DNA from: Paenibacillus sp. JNUCC32
Lineage (GTDB): Bacteria > Bacillota > Bacilli > Paenibacillales > Paenibacillaceae
DNA length: 64,000 nucleotides
Assembly (NCBI RefSeq): GCF_014863545.1
Contig: NZ_CP062260.1
Location: 2,046,001 to 2,110,000, forward strand
Reading direction: 5' to 3'
The position numbers and the translations under genes were made by a program. The notes under the pieces were generated by a model. The model saw only the letters and a list, made by a program, of their open reading frames with translations, was not told where the DNA came from and searched no databases. Below are positions 44,537-53,862 of the stretch, piece by piece (positions within the stretch are counted from its first letter, which is position 1; each line of letters begins with the position of its first letter).

Positions 44537-46852
44537 ATGCAGCGTTTATGGTCCAAGTTCTCCCCGGTGTTCCGCAGATTTCTGATTTCCTACCTGATTG
44601 TGCTGTTAATCCCCCAAATCGCAGGTTATGCATCGTACAGGGCTTCGATTGAAGTAGCAAAATCAAGCTCGATCGAAAACAGTCTGAGTTCATTGAATCT
44701 GGGAAAAGAGATCATCGAGCGGCATCTGGTGGAGGTGGAAGCCTTCACGAAGCAGCTTGCGATCAATCAGGATTTATATCGTCTGATCGCCGATCCCAAG
44801 CCGCTCGACAGCAACAACGTTTACGGCTTGGGGAGGATGCAGCGCAGTCTGTCCATGTACAGCAGCACGAACGATTACCTGTCCAATTTCTTCATCTACA
44901 TACGCAATTATAACGCCATTATTACGCCGAGCACCGTCTATTACCGGCCTGAGCATTATTACGAGGCGAATCGGCTTGAAGGAATGACGTTCGAGGAATG
45001 GGAAGAGGCCGTAATAAAGAAACCTCATCTAAATGAGTTGATTCCGCTTAAGAAATATAGGCGGGAAATCCGCGATACGGTGTTTGTCGAAAAGCCGGCA
45101 GTCACGTTTCTGCAGTCGATACCGCTTAACAGCTTCAACAATCCACAGGCGATGATCGGCGTTATGATCGATGAAGATCATATGGGCAGCCTGCTGCAAA
45201 ACATCGTGGACCAATACGGCGGCTGGGCGGTGGTTGCGGACCGGGAAGGCAGCTTGATCCTGTCCCGCGGCATCGGCGAAGAGGAAGCCAAGCGCTTCAC
45301 CGAAGCTCCGGGAGACGAAAACGGCGAAATCAGCCCCACGGGCGACGGCAGACTGTTGATTTCCATCCGGTCCGACCTGAACGGGTGGACCTATATGGCC
45401 GGAATACCCGAGCAGGTGCTGTTGACGAAGGCCGACAAAATCCAGCGGGTCACGACGACGTTTACGCTGGCTGCGCTGGTCATCGGTTTGCTGATCGGAC
45501 TTGTGCTCGCGTACCGGCACAGTGTTAAGCTCCATTCGCTCCTGTCCGTGTTTCGCGAGCAAAACCACATTTCTCGGGAGAAGATCGGTAACGAGTATGA
45601 TTTCCTGGCCGGCAATATCGCGGCGCTGATCGCAAACAATAAATTGCTGGAGTCTTCACTGAACGATCAGCTCCCGCTGCTTAGGGATGCGTTTATCAAG
45701 CGGCTGCTGACAGGCGACTTCTATACGCTGCGCGAGATTGAGGCGGTCTCCGGTCAAACCGGAGTCCGCCTCCGCGGCGAGCATGGACGTGCAGGCATTC
45801 TAAAAGTTGCCGGATATGGCAGCGCTGACAGTGAGGAAATCATCCAGGAACTCAGCGTCGCACGGTTGATCGTCCGGCAGGCCTTGAGTCTGCTGGAACC
45901 CGATGTGCTGGTTACGGACTGGGGTTCGGACCAGATCGCTTTCGTGCATGCGCTTGCCGGAGAGCCGCTGGACGATTTACATCGTCGCCTGGAAGCCGGT
46001 CTGCTCGAACTGGTCGATACCGTATATCGGCAGCATCGATTGTCGATCACGATCGGGCTGGGTTCGGTGTTCGACGCGTGGAACGGCGTAGCTGACTCTT
46101 TCAACGAAGCGCAGCAAGCGTTGGAATATGCCGTCCATACTGGGGCAGTCGGCATCACCCGGTTCGAGGATGCCATGAAAGCAACGGAGCTGTACTATTA
46201 TCCGATTGAATCCGAACAGCGTATGCTCAATACGCTTAAGGCGGGTGAACTGGAGGAAACAAGCCGCCTTCTTGACCAGCTGCTCAGCCGGAACTTTGAA
46301 GAAAGGGAGCTGTCGTACGATATGACGCAGCAGTTTGTGACGGAGCTCAAGGGAACCTTTTTGAAGCTGGCCGAACAAAAAATATTCCACGACGAGCCGT
46401 TGACCGACCATATCAAGGAACAGATCGCTGCCGTTTCGACGACGGACGGGGTCGATCAGCTCAGAGACAGATTCGGGAAGCTCATTCATGATATCTGCAT
46501 GGACGTCCGGAAGAAAAAATGCGACATGCATGCCGAGACCGTGGGTGAGATCAGCCGCTATATCCACGAGCGTTACTCCGACGCAGAGTTGACGCTTTAT
46601 CGTATCGCGGAGCATATTGGCAAGCCCGAAAAGTATATCTCCCAAATGTTCAAGGAACATACGGGAACGAATCCTTCGGACTACGTTGAGCTGGTGAGGA
46701 TCGGCAAGGCGGCCGAGCTGCTGCAGGAGAACCTATTGACGATTGACGAGATCGCCGCGCAGGTAGGGTATAACAGCGCCCATTCATTTCGGAGGGCCTT
46801 CAAGCGGGTTCGCGGCGTGTCGCCGAGCACATTCCGGCAAATGGCCGATTAA
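44537..46852 (+). CDS. Membrane-bound AraC regulator (YesS-like)
   Basis: 771 residues. Two transmembrane helices (about 14-34 and 305-327) frame an extracellular Cache-type sensor. A cytoplasmic linker and middle domain follow, then a C-terminal AraC domain (~670-770, LTLYRIAEHIGKPEKYISQMFKEHTGTNPSDY and YNSAHSFRRAFKRVRGVSPSTF). Proteins of this build (B. subtilis YesS and relatives) sense extracellular sugar or a loaded binding protein and activate the neighbouring importer. Here that is the LplB/C/A set at 47127-50758. ATG 44537 follows GAGGAGGG. A perfect cre site precedes the gene. Confidence 0.92.
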   Translation: MQRLWSKFSPVFRRFLISYLIVLLIPQIAGYASYRASIEVAKSSSIENSLSSLNLGKEIIERHLVEVEAFTKQLAINQDLYRLIADPKPLDSNNVYGLGRMQRSLSMYSSTNDYLSNFFIYIRNYNAIITPSTVYYRPEHYYEANRLEGMTFEEWEEAVIKKPHLNELIPLKKYRREIRDTVFVEKPAVTFLQSIPLNSFNNPQAMIGVMIDEDHMGSLLQNIVDQYGGWAVVADREGSLILSRGIGEEEAKRFTEAPGDENGEISPTGDGRLLISIRSDLNGWTYMAGIPEQVLLTKADKIQRVTTTFTLAALVIGLLIGLVLAYRHSVKLHSLLSVFREQNHISREKIGNEYDFLAGNIAALIANNKLLESSLNDQLPLLRDAFIKRLLTGDFYTLREIEAVSGQTGVRLRGEHGRAGILKVAGYGSADSEEIIQELSVARLIVRQALSLLEPDVLVTDWGSDQIAFVHALAGEPLDDLHRRLEAGLLELVDTVYRQHRLSITIGLGSVFDAWNGVADSFNEAQQALEYAVHTGAVGITRFEDAMKATELYYYPIESEQRMLNTLKAGELEETSRLLDQLLSRNFEERELSYDMTQQFVTELKGTFLKLAEQKIFHDEPLTDHIKEQIAAVSTTDGVDQLRDRFGKLIHDICMDVRKKKCDMHAETVGEISRYIHERYSDAELTLYRIAEHIGKPEKYISQMFKEHTGTNPSDYVELVRIGKAAELLQENLLTIDEIAAQVGYNSAHSFRRAFKRVRGVSPSTFRQMAD

Positions 46853-46921
46853 GGAGACGGCGATCTCGCCAATCTTTTGCGTAAAAGGGAAGTCAGCCGT
46901 CTGCTTAATCGAAGGGGATCG

Positions 46922-46943
46922 AACGTCTTGGCGGACGTTTTTT
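46922..46943 (+). terminator. Likely terminator after the membrane AraC gene
   Basis: AACGTC (46922-46927) pairs with GACGTT (46934-46939), with a 6-nt loop, and the second arm runs into T5-T6. Confidence 0.6.
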
Positions 46944-47069
46944 AATCGAATCCGCCTAATGAAAAACCTAGTAAAATCAAGGCTTGGAAAGCATCCGTTT
47001 CCGAAATTGTACGGCAAGGGAGAAAGTGTGCCTTTACGAAGCCGAGCGTGCAATTTTATGATTACGCAC

Positions 47070-47084
47070 AAGAAAGCGCTGCCA
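47070..47084 (+). promoter_or_regulatory. cre-like site before the LplB/C/A importer
   Basis: AAGAAAGCGCTGCCA matches 14 of 15 cre positions and lies 42 bases before the permease start at 47127, so the importer is probably under catabolite repression. Confidence 0.5.
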
Positions 47085-47126
47085 AATAAGTTCTGGCTTC
47101 ATTGGCAGCTACTCATCGAAGGAGGG

Positions 47127-48101
47127 ATGGAACTGAGTACTCTATTTTCCAAGTCCAAAACGGTTAGAGCCCCGAGCGGCAAGCGCTCGGAAATCGGAAG
47201 AGCCGCCTATCGAAGCTTCAGAAGACATTGGCAGCTGTATCTGCTGGTCATTCCGCCGGTCTTGTACTTCATCATCTTCAAGTACTTGCCCATGGCAAAC
47301 GCCGTGCTAGCATTCAAGAATTATAACGTAATGAAAGGGATTTGGGGGAGTCCATGGGTCGGCACACAGTATTTCGAGATGTTTTTTCGCAACCCTGCGT
47401 TCGTGACACTGATCAAAAATACGCTGTACATTTCGTTCTATCAATTGATCGTCGGGTTTCCGATCCCGATTCTGCTGGCGTTGGCCTTGAACGAGGTGAA
47501 GAGCGCAAGGTTCAAAAAAACCGTGCAGATGGTCACCTATGCGCCATATTTCATCTCCACGGTGGTCATGGTGTCCATCATCATGCTGTTTCTGTCCCCG
47601 CGTCTTGGGATCGTGAATACCATTGCTGGCGCGCTTGGCTTTGAAGCGGTCAATTATCTTGGAGAGCCTGGCATGTTCCGTACGATCTACGTGCTGTCCG
47701 ACGTATGGCAAACCATGGGCTATTCCGCGGTGATTTATCTTGCTGCTCTGGCGGGAGTGGACCCGTCATTATATGAAGCGGCCAAAGTGGATGGCGCCAA
47801 TCGGTTCCAGAAAATCCTGAACGTCGATCTTCCCGGCATTCTGCCGGCCGCGGTCATCATTCTGATTCTCAGTGTAGGCAACATCATGGCACTCGGCTTC
47901 GAGAAAATGTACTTATTGCAGAATCCGCTGAACTTGTCCTCGTCCGAGATCATTTCCACGTATGTGTACAAAATCGGATTGCTGAACGCAAACTACAGCT
48001 TCGCCACGGCGGTAGGATTGTTCAATTCCTTGATCAATCTGGTGCTGCTCCTAGTCGTCAACGCCATTGCCAAGCGGGCATCCAATACCAGCCTCTGGTA
48101 A
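47127..48101 (+). CDS. Sugar ABC permease, LplB type
   Basis: ATG 47127 gives 324 residues, but GAAGGAGGG is only 1-2 nt away, so CTG 47133 may be the true start. Six helices; the N-terminal block LYLLVIPPVLYFIIFKYLPMANAVLAFKNYNV is typical of LplB/YteP permeases, and the EAA loop reads LYEAAKVDGANRFQKILNVDLPGILP. It forms the importer with 48126 and 49100. The ATPase is missing here, as usual for this class. Confidence 0.9.
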   Translation: MELSTLFSKSKTVRAPSGKRSEIGRAAYRSFRRHWQLYLLVIPPVLYFIIFKYLPMANAVLAFKNYNVMKGIWGSPWVGTQYFEMFFRNPAFVTLIKNTLYISFYQLIVGFPIPILLALALNEVKSARFKKTVQMVTYAPYFISTVVMVSIIMLFLSPRLGIVNTIAGALGFEAVNYLGEPGMFRTIYVLSDVWQTMGYSAVIYLAALAGVDPSLYEAAKVDGANRFQKILNVDLPGILPAAVIILILSVGNIMALGFEKMYLLQNPLNLSSSEIISTYVYKIGLLNANYSFATAVGLFNSLINLVLLLVVNAIAKRASNTSLW

Positions 48102-48125
48102 ATTTCACAAAAAGGAGTGAGTGAC

Positions 48126-49046
48126 ATGAACGCATTGCGGGCCCATTCCGGAAGCCGACGGAGCGTGAGGATCAAGGAGTCGCTGGGGGACCGTATTTTT
48201 CTGAGCGTGACCTACATCTTGCTGATCTTGGTTTTAATTGCCGTCCTGTATCCGCTTATTTACATCGTAAGCTCGTCCCTGAGCAGTCCAAGTGCCGTCT
48301 CTGCAGGCAAGGTGTGGCTGTGGCCGGTCGACGTATCGCTCGCAGGGTACGAGGCGGTGTTCCGAAACGGCCAGGTGCTGACAGGCTATGCCAATTCGCT
48401 GTTTTATACCGTTGCCGGTACGTTCATCAGCGTATCCCTGACCATCATGGTCGCTTACCCGCTGTCGAAAAAGTCATTCTTCGGCCGCACGCCGCTTATG
48501 GTTTTCATTACTTTCACCATGCTGTTCTCCGGCGGGTTGATCCCGACCTATCTGGTCGTCAAATCGATGGGCATGATCGATACCCGCTGGGCGCTGCTCA
48601 TTCCGAATGCCATTTGGGTATGGCAGGTCATTATCGCCAGAACCTTCTTCCAGACCTCGATCCCGGATGAGCTTTCCGAGGCGGCAGACATCGACGGGTG
48701 CAGCGACATCCGCTACATTTTCAGCGTCGTTCTTCCGCTTGCCAAACCGATTATCGCCGTGCTCTCGCTTATGTATGCGGTGGGGCAGTGGAACGCCTAT
48801 TTCGATGCCTTGATCTACTTGAAATCGCAATCGCTCTATCCGCTTCAGCTCATTCTCCGCAGCATTCTCATCCTGGGAAGCGGAACGGGCAATATGGACG
48901 CCGGGGAGATGGTGAAGCAGCAGCAAATGGCCGAGCTCATGAAATACTCGCTTATTGTGGTGGCAAGCCTCCCGGTGCTGGTGATCTATCCGTTCGTGCA
49001 GCGCTATTTCGTGCAAGGCATGCTGATTGGCTCCGTGAAGGGCTGA
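48126..49046 (+). CDS. Sugar ABC permease, LplC type
   Basis: ATG 48126, 8 nt after AAGGAG, gives 306 residues; an in-frame GTG at 48117 overlaps that site. Six helices; EAA loop ELSEAADIDGCSDIRYIFSVVLPLAKP and C-terminus YFVQGMLIGSVKG, as in LplC/YcjP-like permeases. It follows its partner after 24 bases and is 53 bases before the binding protein. Confidence 0.92.
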   Translation: MNALRAHSGSRRSVRIKESLGDRIFLSVTYILLILVLIAVLYPLIYIVSSSLSSPSAVSAGKVWLWPVDVSLAGYEAVFRNGQVLTGYANSLFYTVAGTFISVSLTIMVAYPLSKKSFFGRTPLMVFITFTMLFSGGLIPTYLVVKSMGMIDTRWALLIPNAIWVWQVIIARTFFQTSIPDELSEAADIDGCSDIRYIFSVVLPLAKPIIAVLSLMYAVGQWNAYFDALIYLKSQSLYPLQLILRSILILGSGTGNMDAGEMVKQQQMAELMKYSLIVVASLPVLVIYPFVQRYFVQGMLIGSVKG

Positions 49047-49099
49047 TCGTGGGCAGAGCCCGTTATGTTGCATTACCAATTCATGAGGGGGAGATTGAT

Positions 49100-50758
49100 T
49101 TGAGGAAAACAGCAACTCGTCTGCTTGTTCTCATACTGATGCTTAGTTTCGTGCTTGCCGGATGCTCCGGCGGAAATGACAACCCGGGAAGCGCAGGGAA
49201 GGAAGGCGGCATGCCGGACTCCGGCGAGAAGGTAACGATCAACGTTTTTGCCCATCAAGGATCGGATATGGATCTGAAAACCAACAAGTTTACGAAAAAA
49301 ATGGAAGAGCAATTCGGCATCCAATTCAATTGGACAACCGTTCCGTTTGACGGCGCGGCCGAAAAACGGCAAATCTCGCTCGCGTCCGGCGACTATCCGG
49401 ATTTGTATATGCTTATTCCATGGGTAGACCGTTTCTCGCAGACGGACTTATTGAAGTTCGGACAGCAGGGGGTGATCATCCCGCTGAACGAACTGATCGA
49501 TGAGCATGCTCCGCACATTAAGGAAGTGCTGGAGAACAACGAATATTATAAAGCGATGAACACCGCGCCGGATGGCAACATTTACGGATTGACCGGCTTA
49601 AACGAATGCTTCCACTGCTCCTACCCGAATAAAATGTGGATCAATACGAAGTGGCTTGATCAGCTGGGGCTTGCGCAGCCGACAACGCCGGAAGAATTCA
49701 AAGCGGTTCTCGAGGCCTTCAAGACACAGGATCCGAACGGCAACGGCAAGGCGGACGAAGTGCCGCTCAGCGGATCCGTCGAAAATTTCGGCGTTCACGT
49801 AATCCCGTACCTTATGAACGGCTTTATATACAACGACGACAGAACGTATCTCATCATGAAGGAGGGCCAGGTAGACACCGCCGCGAACAAACCGGAATGG
49901 CGGGAAGCGCTGGCCTACATCAAATCGCTTTATGATGGGGGGCTCATTGACCCGGGAGCCTTTACGCAAAATGCAGGCGCGTACAAAAAAATCGGGGATA
50001 ACGCGGACGCACAGCTGTTGGGCGCCGGGGCCGGCATGCATCCCGCCTTGTTCCTGACGACGGGAGAAGACGCGCCGTACAGCAAGGACTATAACCCGCT
50101 TCCGCCTTTGCGAGGACCGCATGCCGATTTTGCAACATTCAACTATCCGATTGATCCGGGCGCATCCTTCGTCCTGACGAATAAAGCGAGCAAAGAGGCC
50201 CAAATCGCCGCCATTCAAATGCTGGACTATTTCTACACGCAAGAAGGCGCGATGCTTTCCTACCTCGGTGAAGAAGGCAAAAGCTGGCGTAAGCCGCAGG
50301 ATGGAGAAATCGCGCTGAACGATAAAGTGGAGCCGCTCTATAAAGCGATCCCGCTTGAACCCGGGGAGCAGCCCCGCAATGACAATTGGGGAGCATTAAC
50401 CCAATATAACCATCACCGGGCATACCGCGATGCCGAGGTTCAGGGCACGGATATTTACGCCGATGACGGTTACGAACGCCGCCTGTACGAGGCAACGCTA
50501 TTGATGGAAGGCAAGGAGCCGCAAGATATCTTCCCGCACTGGGCGCTATGGGTAGACCCGCTGGTTGCCGATGAAGCCAGCATGATGCAGACGAACATCA
50601 AGGACTATATTGACCAGAACGCCTTGCTGTTCATCACCGGTGCCAAGAGCCTGGATAAGGATTGGGATGATTACGTGAAAGGGCTGGAGGGTCTGAACAT
50701 GCGGCGTTATATTGAAATCATGCAGGCTGCTTACGATTCATCGACAATATCGAAATAA
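49100..50758 (+). CDS. LplA-type substrate-binding lipoprotein
   Basis: TTG 49100, about 7 nt after GAGGGGGAG, gives 552 residues; the frame is open upstream only as overlap with the permease gene. Lipobox VLAGC (Cys22), then a large LplA-type domain with the loop KTQDPNGNGKADEVPLSG. It delivers oligosaccharides to the 47127/48126 permeases. The large size of this subclass fits uptake of longer or branched oligosaccharides. A terminator follows. Confidence 0.92.
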   Translation: MRKTATRLLVLILMLSFVLAGCSGGNDNPGSAGKEGGMPDSGEKVTINVFAHQGSDMDLKTNKFTKKMEEQFGIQFNWTTVPFDGAAEKRQISLASGDYPDLYMLIPWVDRFSQTDLLKFGQQGVIIPLNELIDEHAPHIKEVLENNEYYKAMNTAPDGNIYGLTGLNECFHCSYPNKMWINTKWLDQLGLAQPTTPEEFKAVLEAFKTQDPNGNGKADEVPLSGSVENFGVHVIPYLMNGFIYNDDRTYLIMKEGQVDTAANKPEWREALAYIKSLYDGGLIDPGAFTQNAGAYKKIGDNADAQLLGAGAGMHPALFLTTGEDAPYSKDYNPLPPLRGPHADFATFNYPIDPGASFVLTNKASKEAQIAAIQMLDYFYTQEGAMLSYLGEEGKSWRKPQDGEIALNDKVEPLYKAIPLEPGEQPRNDNWGALTQYNHHRAYRDAEVQGTDIYADDGYERRLYEATLLMEGKEPQDIFPHWALWVDPLVADEASMMQTNIKDYIDQNALLFITGAKSLDKDWDDYVKGLEGLNMRRYIEIMQAAYDSSTISK

Positions 50759-50793
50759 ACCGTGGCCCGATAAGCCCGGCTTCTTGGAGGCAG

Positions 50794-50837
50794 GAGTCTT
50801 CGCTCAGGACGCGGGGACTCTTGTCTTCATTATTTTT
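50794..50837 (+). terminator. Terminator after the LplA-type gene
   Basis: GAGTCTTCGC (50794-50803) pairs with GCGGGGACTC (50811-50820), 10 bp with two G-T pairs and a 7-nt loop, followed by T-rich TTGTCTTCATTATTTTT. Confidence 0.7.
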
Positions 50838-50966
50838 AAAGTTCGGCGTGTAAGTGATCTTCGATTTGGGACCGTGACATCAAAAAAAGGTACAAATATG
50901 CGGGATTCGGCAATTTCTAATTCTGTTATCAGATGTTACAACAAGGTGGAATGGAGGTTGTGTTCG

Positions 50967-51331
50967 ATGCTCATTGACGCCCATCAGCATTTTTGGAAAA
51001 TCGAACGCAACGATTACGGATGGATTACGCCCGAAATTCCGGTGCTTTACCGCGACTATTGCCTTCCGATCTCAAACCGCATTTGCAGAGACACGGCATC
51101 GGCCATACGATTCTTGTTCCGGCTGCGCCGACGATCGAGGAAACCGAATTCATTCTGAAATTAAGCGAAACGGCCGATTGCATCTAGGGTCATGGAACCC
51201 TGGAGAAGCCATATGGCAGAAATCGCCCAATATCCGAACATCTTCTGCAAGCTTTCGGGGACGGTAACGGAGGCCGACCGTAAGGGCTGGAACAAGGTCG
51301 ATTTTCTTGCATACGTCCATGAAACGCTTGC
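50967..51331 (+). pseudogene. Broken amidohydrolase-2 lactonase gene
   Basis: From ATG 50967 the frame reads MLIDAHQHFWKIERNDYGWITPEIPVLYRDY, the start of an amidohydrolase-2 protein of the fuconolactonase type (HxH metal motif). One missing T near 51060 shifts the frame; the continuation LPSDLKPHLQRHGIGHTILVPAAPTIEETEF is in the next frame and ends at a TAG near 51186. After a deletion that removes the middle of the protein, EPWRSHMAEIAQYPNIFCKLSGTVTEAD...VHETL follows. Such enzymes open sugar lactones, which would fit the step before the sugar-acid dehydratase at 57343. It is not functional as it stands. Confidence 0.82.
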
Positions 51332-51526
51332 GAAATGACGGTGCAGGGCAGCCGTAATGCGACGCGGGAGGACTTCGAGCGGGTGATTGCGGCCATAACC
51401 GGCGGCTGCATTGACATCGGCGATTACATTACCCACCGAAGCTCGCTCGAGGACATGATCGACAGGTTCGACAGCTGGCTCTTGCCGGAATCGAAGGTGA
51501 TCAAGGCGTTGGTGGAGCTGAACTAG
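51332..51526 (+). pseudogene. C-terminal remnant of a zinc-type dehydrogenase
   Basis: About 64 residues (TREDFERVIAAITGGCIDIGDYITHRSSLEDMIDRFDSWLLPESKVIKALVEL) equal the C-terminus of a medium-chain zinc alcohol/sugar dehydrogenase. The catalytic and cofactor-binding parts are gone. It abuts the lactonase remnant, so a sugar dehydrogenase-lactonase pair once stood here. A stop is followed by the GH95 gene after 33 bases. Confidence 0.72.
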
Positions 51527-51559
51527 TTCAAAATAGCGATAGCGGATTGGAGGAGAAGC

Positions 51560-53827
51560 ATGACAAGTTTGAATGGCATGGAACTGAAGCATCGCTTGTG
51601 GTATAGGAAACCGGCGGCAGAATGGAATGAGGCGCTGCCGATCGGAAACGGCCGGCTGGGCGCGATGATCTTCGGCGGCACGGCCGAGGAGAAGCTGCAG
51701 CTTAACGAGGATTCGGTATGGTACGGGGGCCCGCGCGACCGCAACAACGAAGATGCGCTGCCCCATTTGCCCGAGATCCGCAAGCTGATTATGGAAGGCA
51801 GGCTGCAGGAAGCGGAGGAGCTGGCGGCGATGACGATGGCGGGGCTGCCCGAAGCGCAGCGGCACTATGTGCCGCTCGGCGATCTGCTGCTGTCGTTCGG
51901 TCAGCCTGGCCAGGTTGCCGAGGATTACATGCGGGAGCTTGATTTGGAGCGCGGTGTATCCCGGGTCAGCTATCGGATCGGCGGGATCAGGTATACGCGC
52001 GAGCTGTTTGCAAGTTATCCGGATCAGGCGATCGTCATCCGCATCACCGCCGACAAGCAGGAGGTGGTCACGTTTAAAGCCCGGTTCAACCGCCGGAACT
52101 GGAGGTACGTGGAGAAGACGGACAAATGGGAGGCGAGCGGGCTGGTCATGCGCGGGGATTGCGGCGGCGAAGGAGGCAGCTCCTTCAGCGCCGTCTTGAA
52201 GGCGGTCCCGGAAGGCGGCGTCTGCCGCATGCTTGGCGAGTATTTGCTGGTGGACGGCGCAAGCTCGGTCACATTGCTGCTTGCCGCCGGAACGACGTTC
52301 CGGCATCCCGACCCGGAGCTTGACGGCAAACGGCGGCTGGAGGAGTTGAGCCGAGTTCCGTATGCCGAGCTGTTAGCCCGGCATGTCGCCGATTACCGCG
52401 AGCTGTACGGACGGGTCGAACTGAAGCTGCCCGAGAATCCGGACAAAGCCGCGCTCCCGACCGACGAACGGTTGAAGCGGTTCCAACACGGCGAGGAAGA
52501 TCATGGCCTGATCACGACCTATTTTCAATTCGGGCGCTACCTGCTCATTGCCTCCAGCCGGCCGGGCTCTCTGCCCGCGAATCTTCAAGGCATCTGGAAC
52601 GACAGCTTTACCCCGCCGTGGGACAGCAAATTCACGATCAATATCAATGCGCAGATGAATTATTGGCATGCGGAAAACTGTAATTTAGCCGAATGCCACG
52701 AGCCGTTGTTCGATTTGATCGAAAGGATGCGTGAGCCCGGGCGGGTCACGGCCGGCGTCATGTACGGCTGCCGGGGCTTCACCGCGCATCACAATACGGA
52801 TATTTGGGCGGACACGGCCCCGCAGGATACGTACCTTCCTGCTTCCTTCTGGCCGATGGGCGCCGCCTGGCTGTGCCTGCATCTGTGGGAGCATTACCGA
52901 TTCGGTCAGGATCGATATTTTCTGGCGCGGGCATACGAGACGATGAAGGAGGCGGCGTTGTTCCTGCTCGATTATTTAATCGAGGACAACGAAGGTGGTC
53001 TGGTGACATGTCCGTCCGTCTCCCCCGAGAACAGCTACATGCTGCCCAATGGCGAAACAGGTGTTCTCTGCGCCGGGGCCACGATGGATTTTCAGATTAT
53101 CGAAGCGCTGTTTGAGGCTTGCATCCGCAGCGGAGAAATCATCGAGAAGGATGAGGCGTTCCGCGAGGATCTCGCTGCCGCCTTGAAGCGGCTGCCCAAA
53201 CCGCAGATCGGCAAACATGGGCAAATTCAGGAGTGGATGGAGGATTACGAGGAAGTGGAACCGGGACATCGCCACATCTCCCATCTGTTTGCGCTTTATC
53301 CGGGCGAAGGCATTAACGTGGATTCCACACCGGAGCTCGCCGCAGCCGCTCGAACGACTTTGGAACGAAGGTTGGCTAACGGCGGCGGACACACCGGCTG
53401 GAGCCGGGCGTGGATCATCAACTTCTGGGCACGACTGTTGGATGCCGACAAAGCTTACGAAAACGTAAGAGCGATGCTTCACCACTCTACGCTGCCTAAC
53501 CTTTTCGACAACCATCCGCCGTTTCAAATCGATGGTAATTTCGGCGGCACGGCGGGCATTGCCGAGATGCTGCTGCAAAGCCACGCTGGTTTGATCCGTT
53601 TGCTGCCCGCTTTGCCTAACAGCTGGAGCGATGGGGAAGTCAGAGGGCTGCGGGCACGTGGCGGCTTCACCTTGAATTTCACCTGGACGAAGGGACAGGT
53701 TACTGAAGTGGTCGTGTCCTGCGCACTTTCCGGTCCATGCCGTTTACAAGCACCTGGACTTGACCCTGTTTCCTTTACGGGGGAAGCCGGCCGCTCCTAC
53801 ACGTTCACCAAGAAAAGGGAGGAGTGA
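51560..53827 (+). CDS. GH95 alpha-L-fucosidase / alpha-L-galactosidase
   Basis: 755 residues without signal peptide. N-terminal beta domain (EALPIGNGRLGAMIFGG, NEDSVWYGGPRDR), (alpha/alpha)6 barrel and C-terminal beta domain, as in GH95. Family blocks: LPANLQGIWNDSFTPPWDSKFTININAQMNYW with the Asn pair, HHNTDIWADTAPQD, CPSVSPENSY with the acid Glu, GHTGWSRAWIINFWARLLD, and PFQIDGNFGGTAGIAEML. GH95 enzymes release alpha-L-fucose or alpha-L-galactose; in a xylan locus L-galactose from complex arabinoxylan is a plausible target. Specificity is inferred. ATG 51560 follows GGAGGAG. A broken second copy lies at 34616. Confidence 0.93.
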   Translation: MTSLNGMELKHRLWYRKPAAEWNEALPIGNGRLGAMIFGGTAEEKLQLNEDSVWYGGPRDRNNEDALPHLPEIRKLIMEGRLQEAEELAAMTMAGLPEAQRHYVPLGDLLLSFGQPGQVAEDYMRELDLERGVSRVSYRIGGIRYTRELFASYPDQAIVIRITADKQEVVTFKARFNRRNWRYVEKTDKWEASGLVMRGDCGGEGGSSFSAVLKAVPEGGVCRMLGEYLLVDGASSVTLLLAAGTTFRHPDPELDGKRRLEELSRVPYAELLARHVADYRELYGRVELKLPENPDKAALPTDERLKRFQHGEEDHGLITTYFQFGRYLLIASSRPGSLPANLQGIWNDSFTPPWDSKFTININAQMNYWHAENCNLAECHEPLFDLIERMREPGRVTAGVMYGCRGFTAHHNTDIWADTAPQDTYLPASFWPMGAAWLCLHLWEHYRFGQDRYFLARAYETMKEAALFLLDYLIEDNEGGLVTCPSVSPENSYMLPNGETGVLCAGATMDFQIIEALFEACIRSGEIIEKDEAFREDLAAALKRLPKPQIGKHGQIQEWMEDYEEVEPGHRHISHLFALYPGEGINVDSTPELAAAARTTLERRLANGGGHTGWSRAWIINFWARLLDADKAYENVRAMLHHSTLPNLFDNHPPFQIDGNFGGTAGIAEMLLQSHAGLIRLLPALPNSWSDGEVRGLRARGGFTLNFTWTKGQVTEVVVSCALSGPCRLQAPGLDPVSFTGEAGRSYTFTKKREE

Positions 53828-53862
53828 ACATCAATTAACTTAATTGCTCGTGATACGCATTA

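Noticed and set aside
48698..49099. N-terminal extension of the LplA-type protein
   Set aside because: It lies inside the permease gene and would bury the lipoprotein signal; TTG 49100 puts the signal at the N-terminus.
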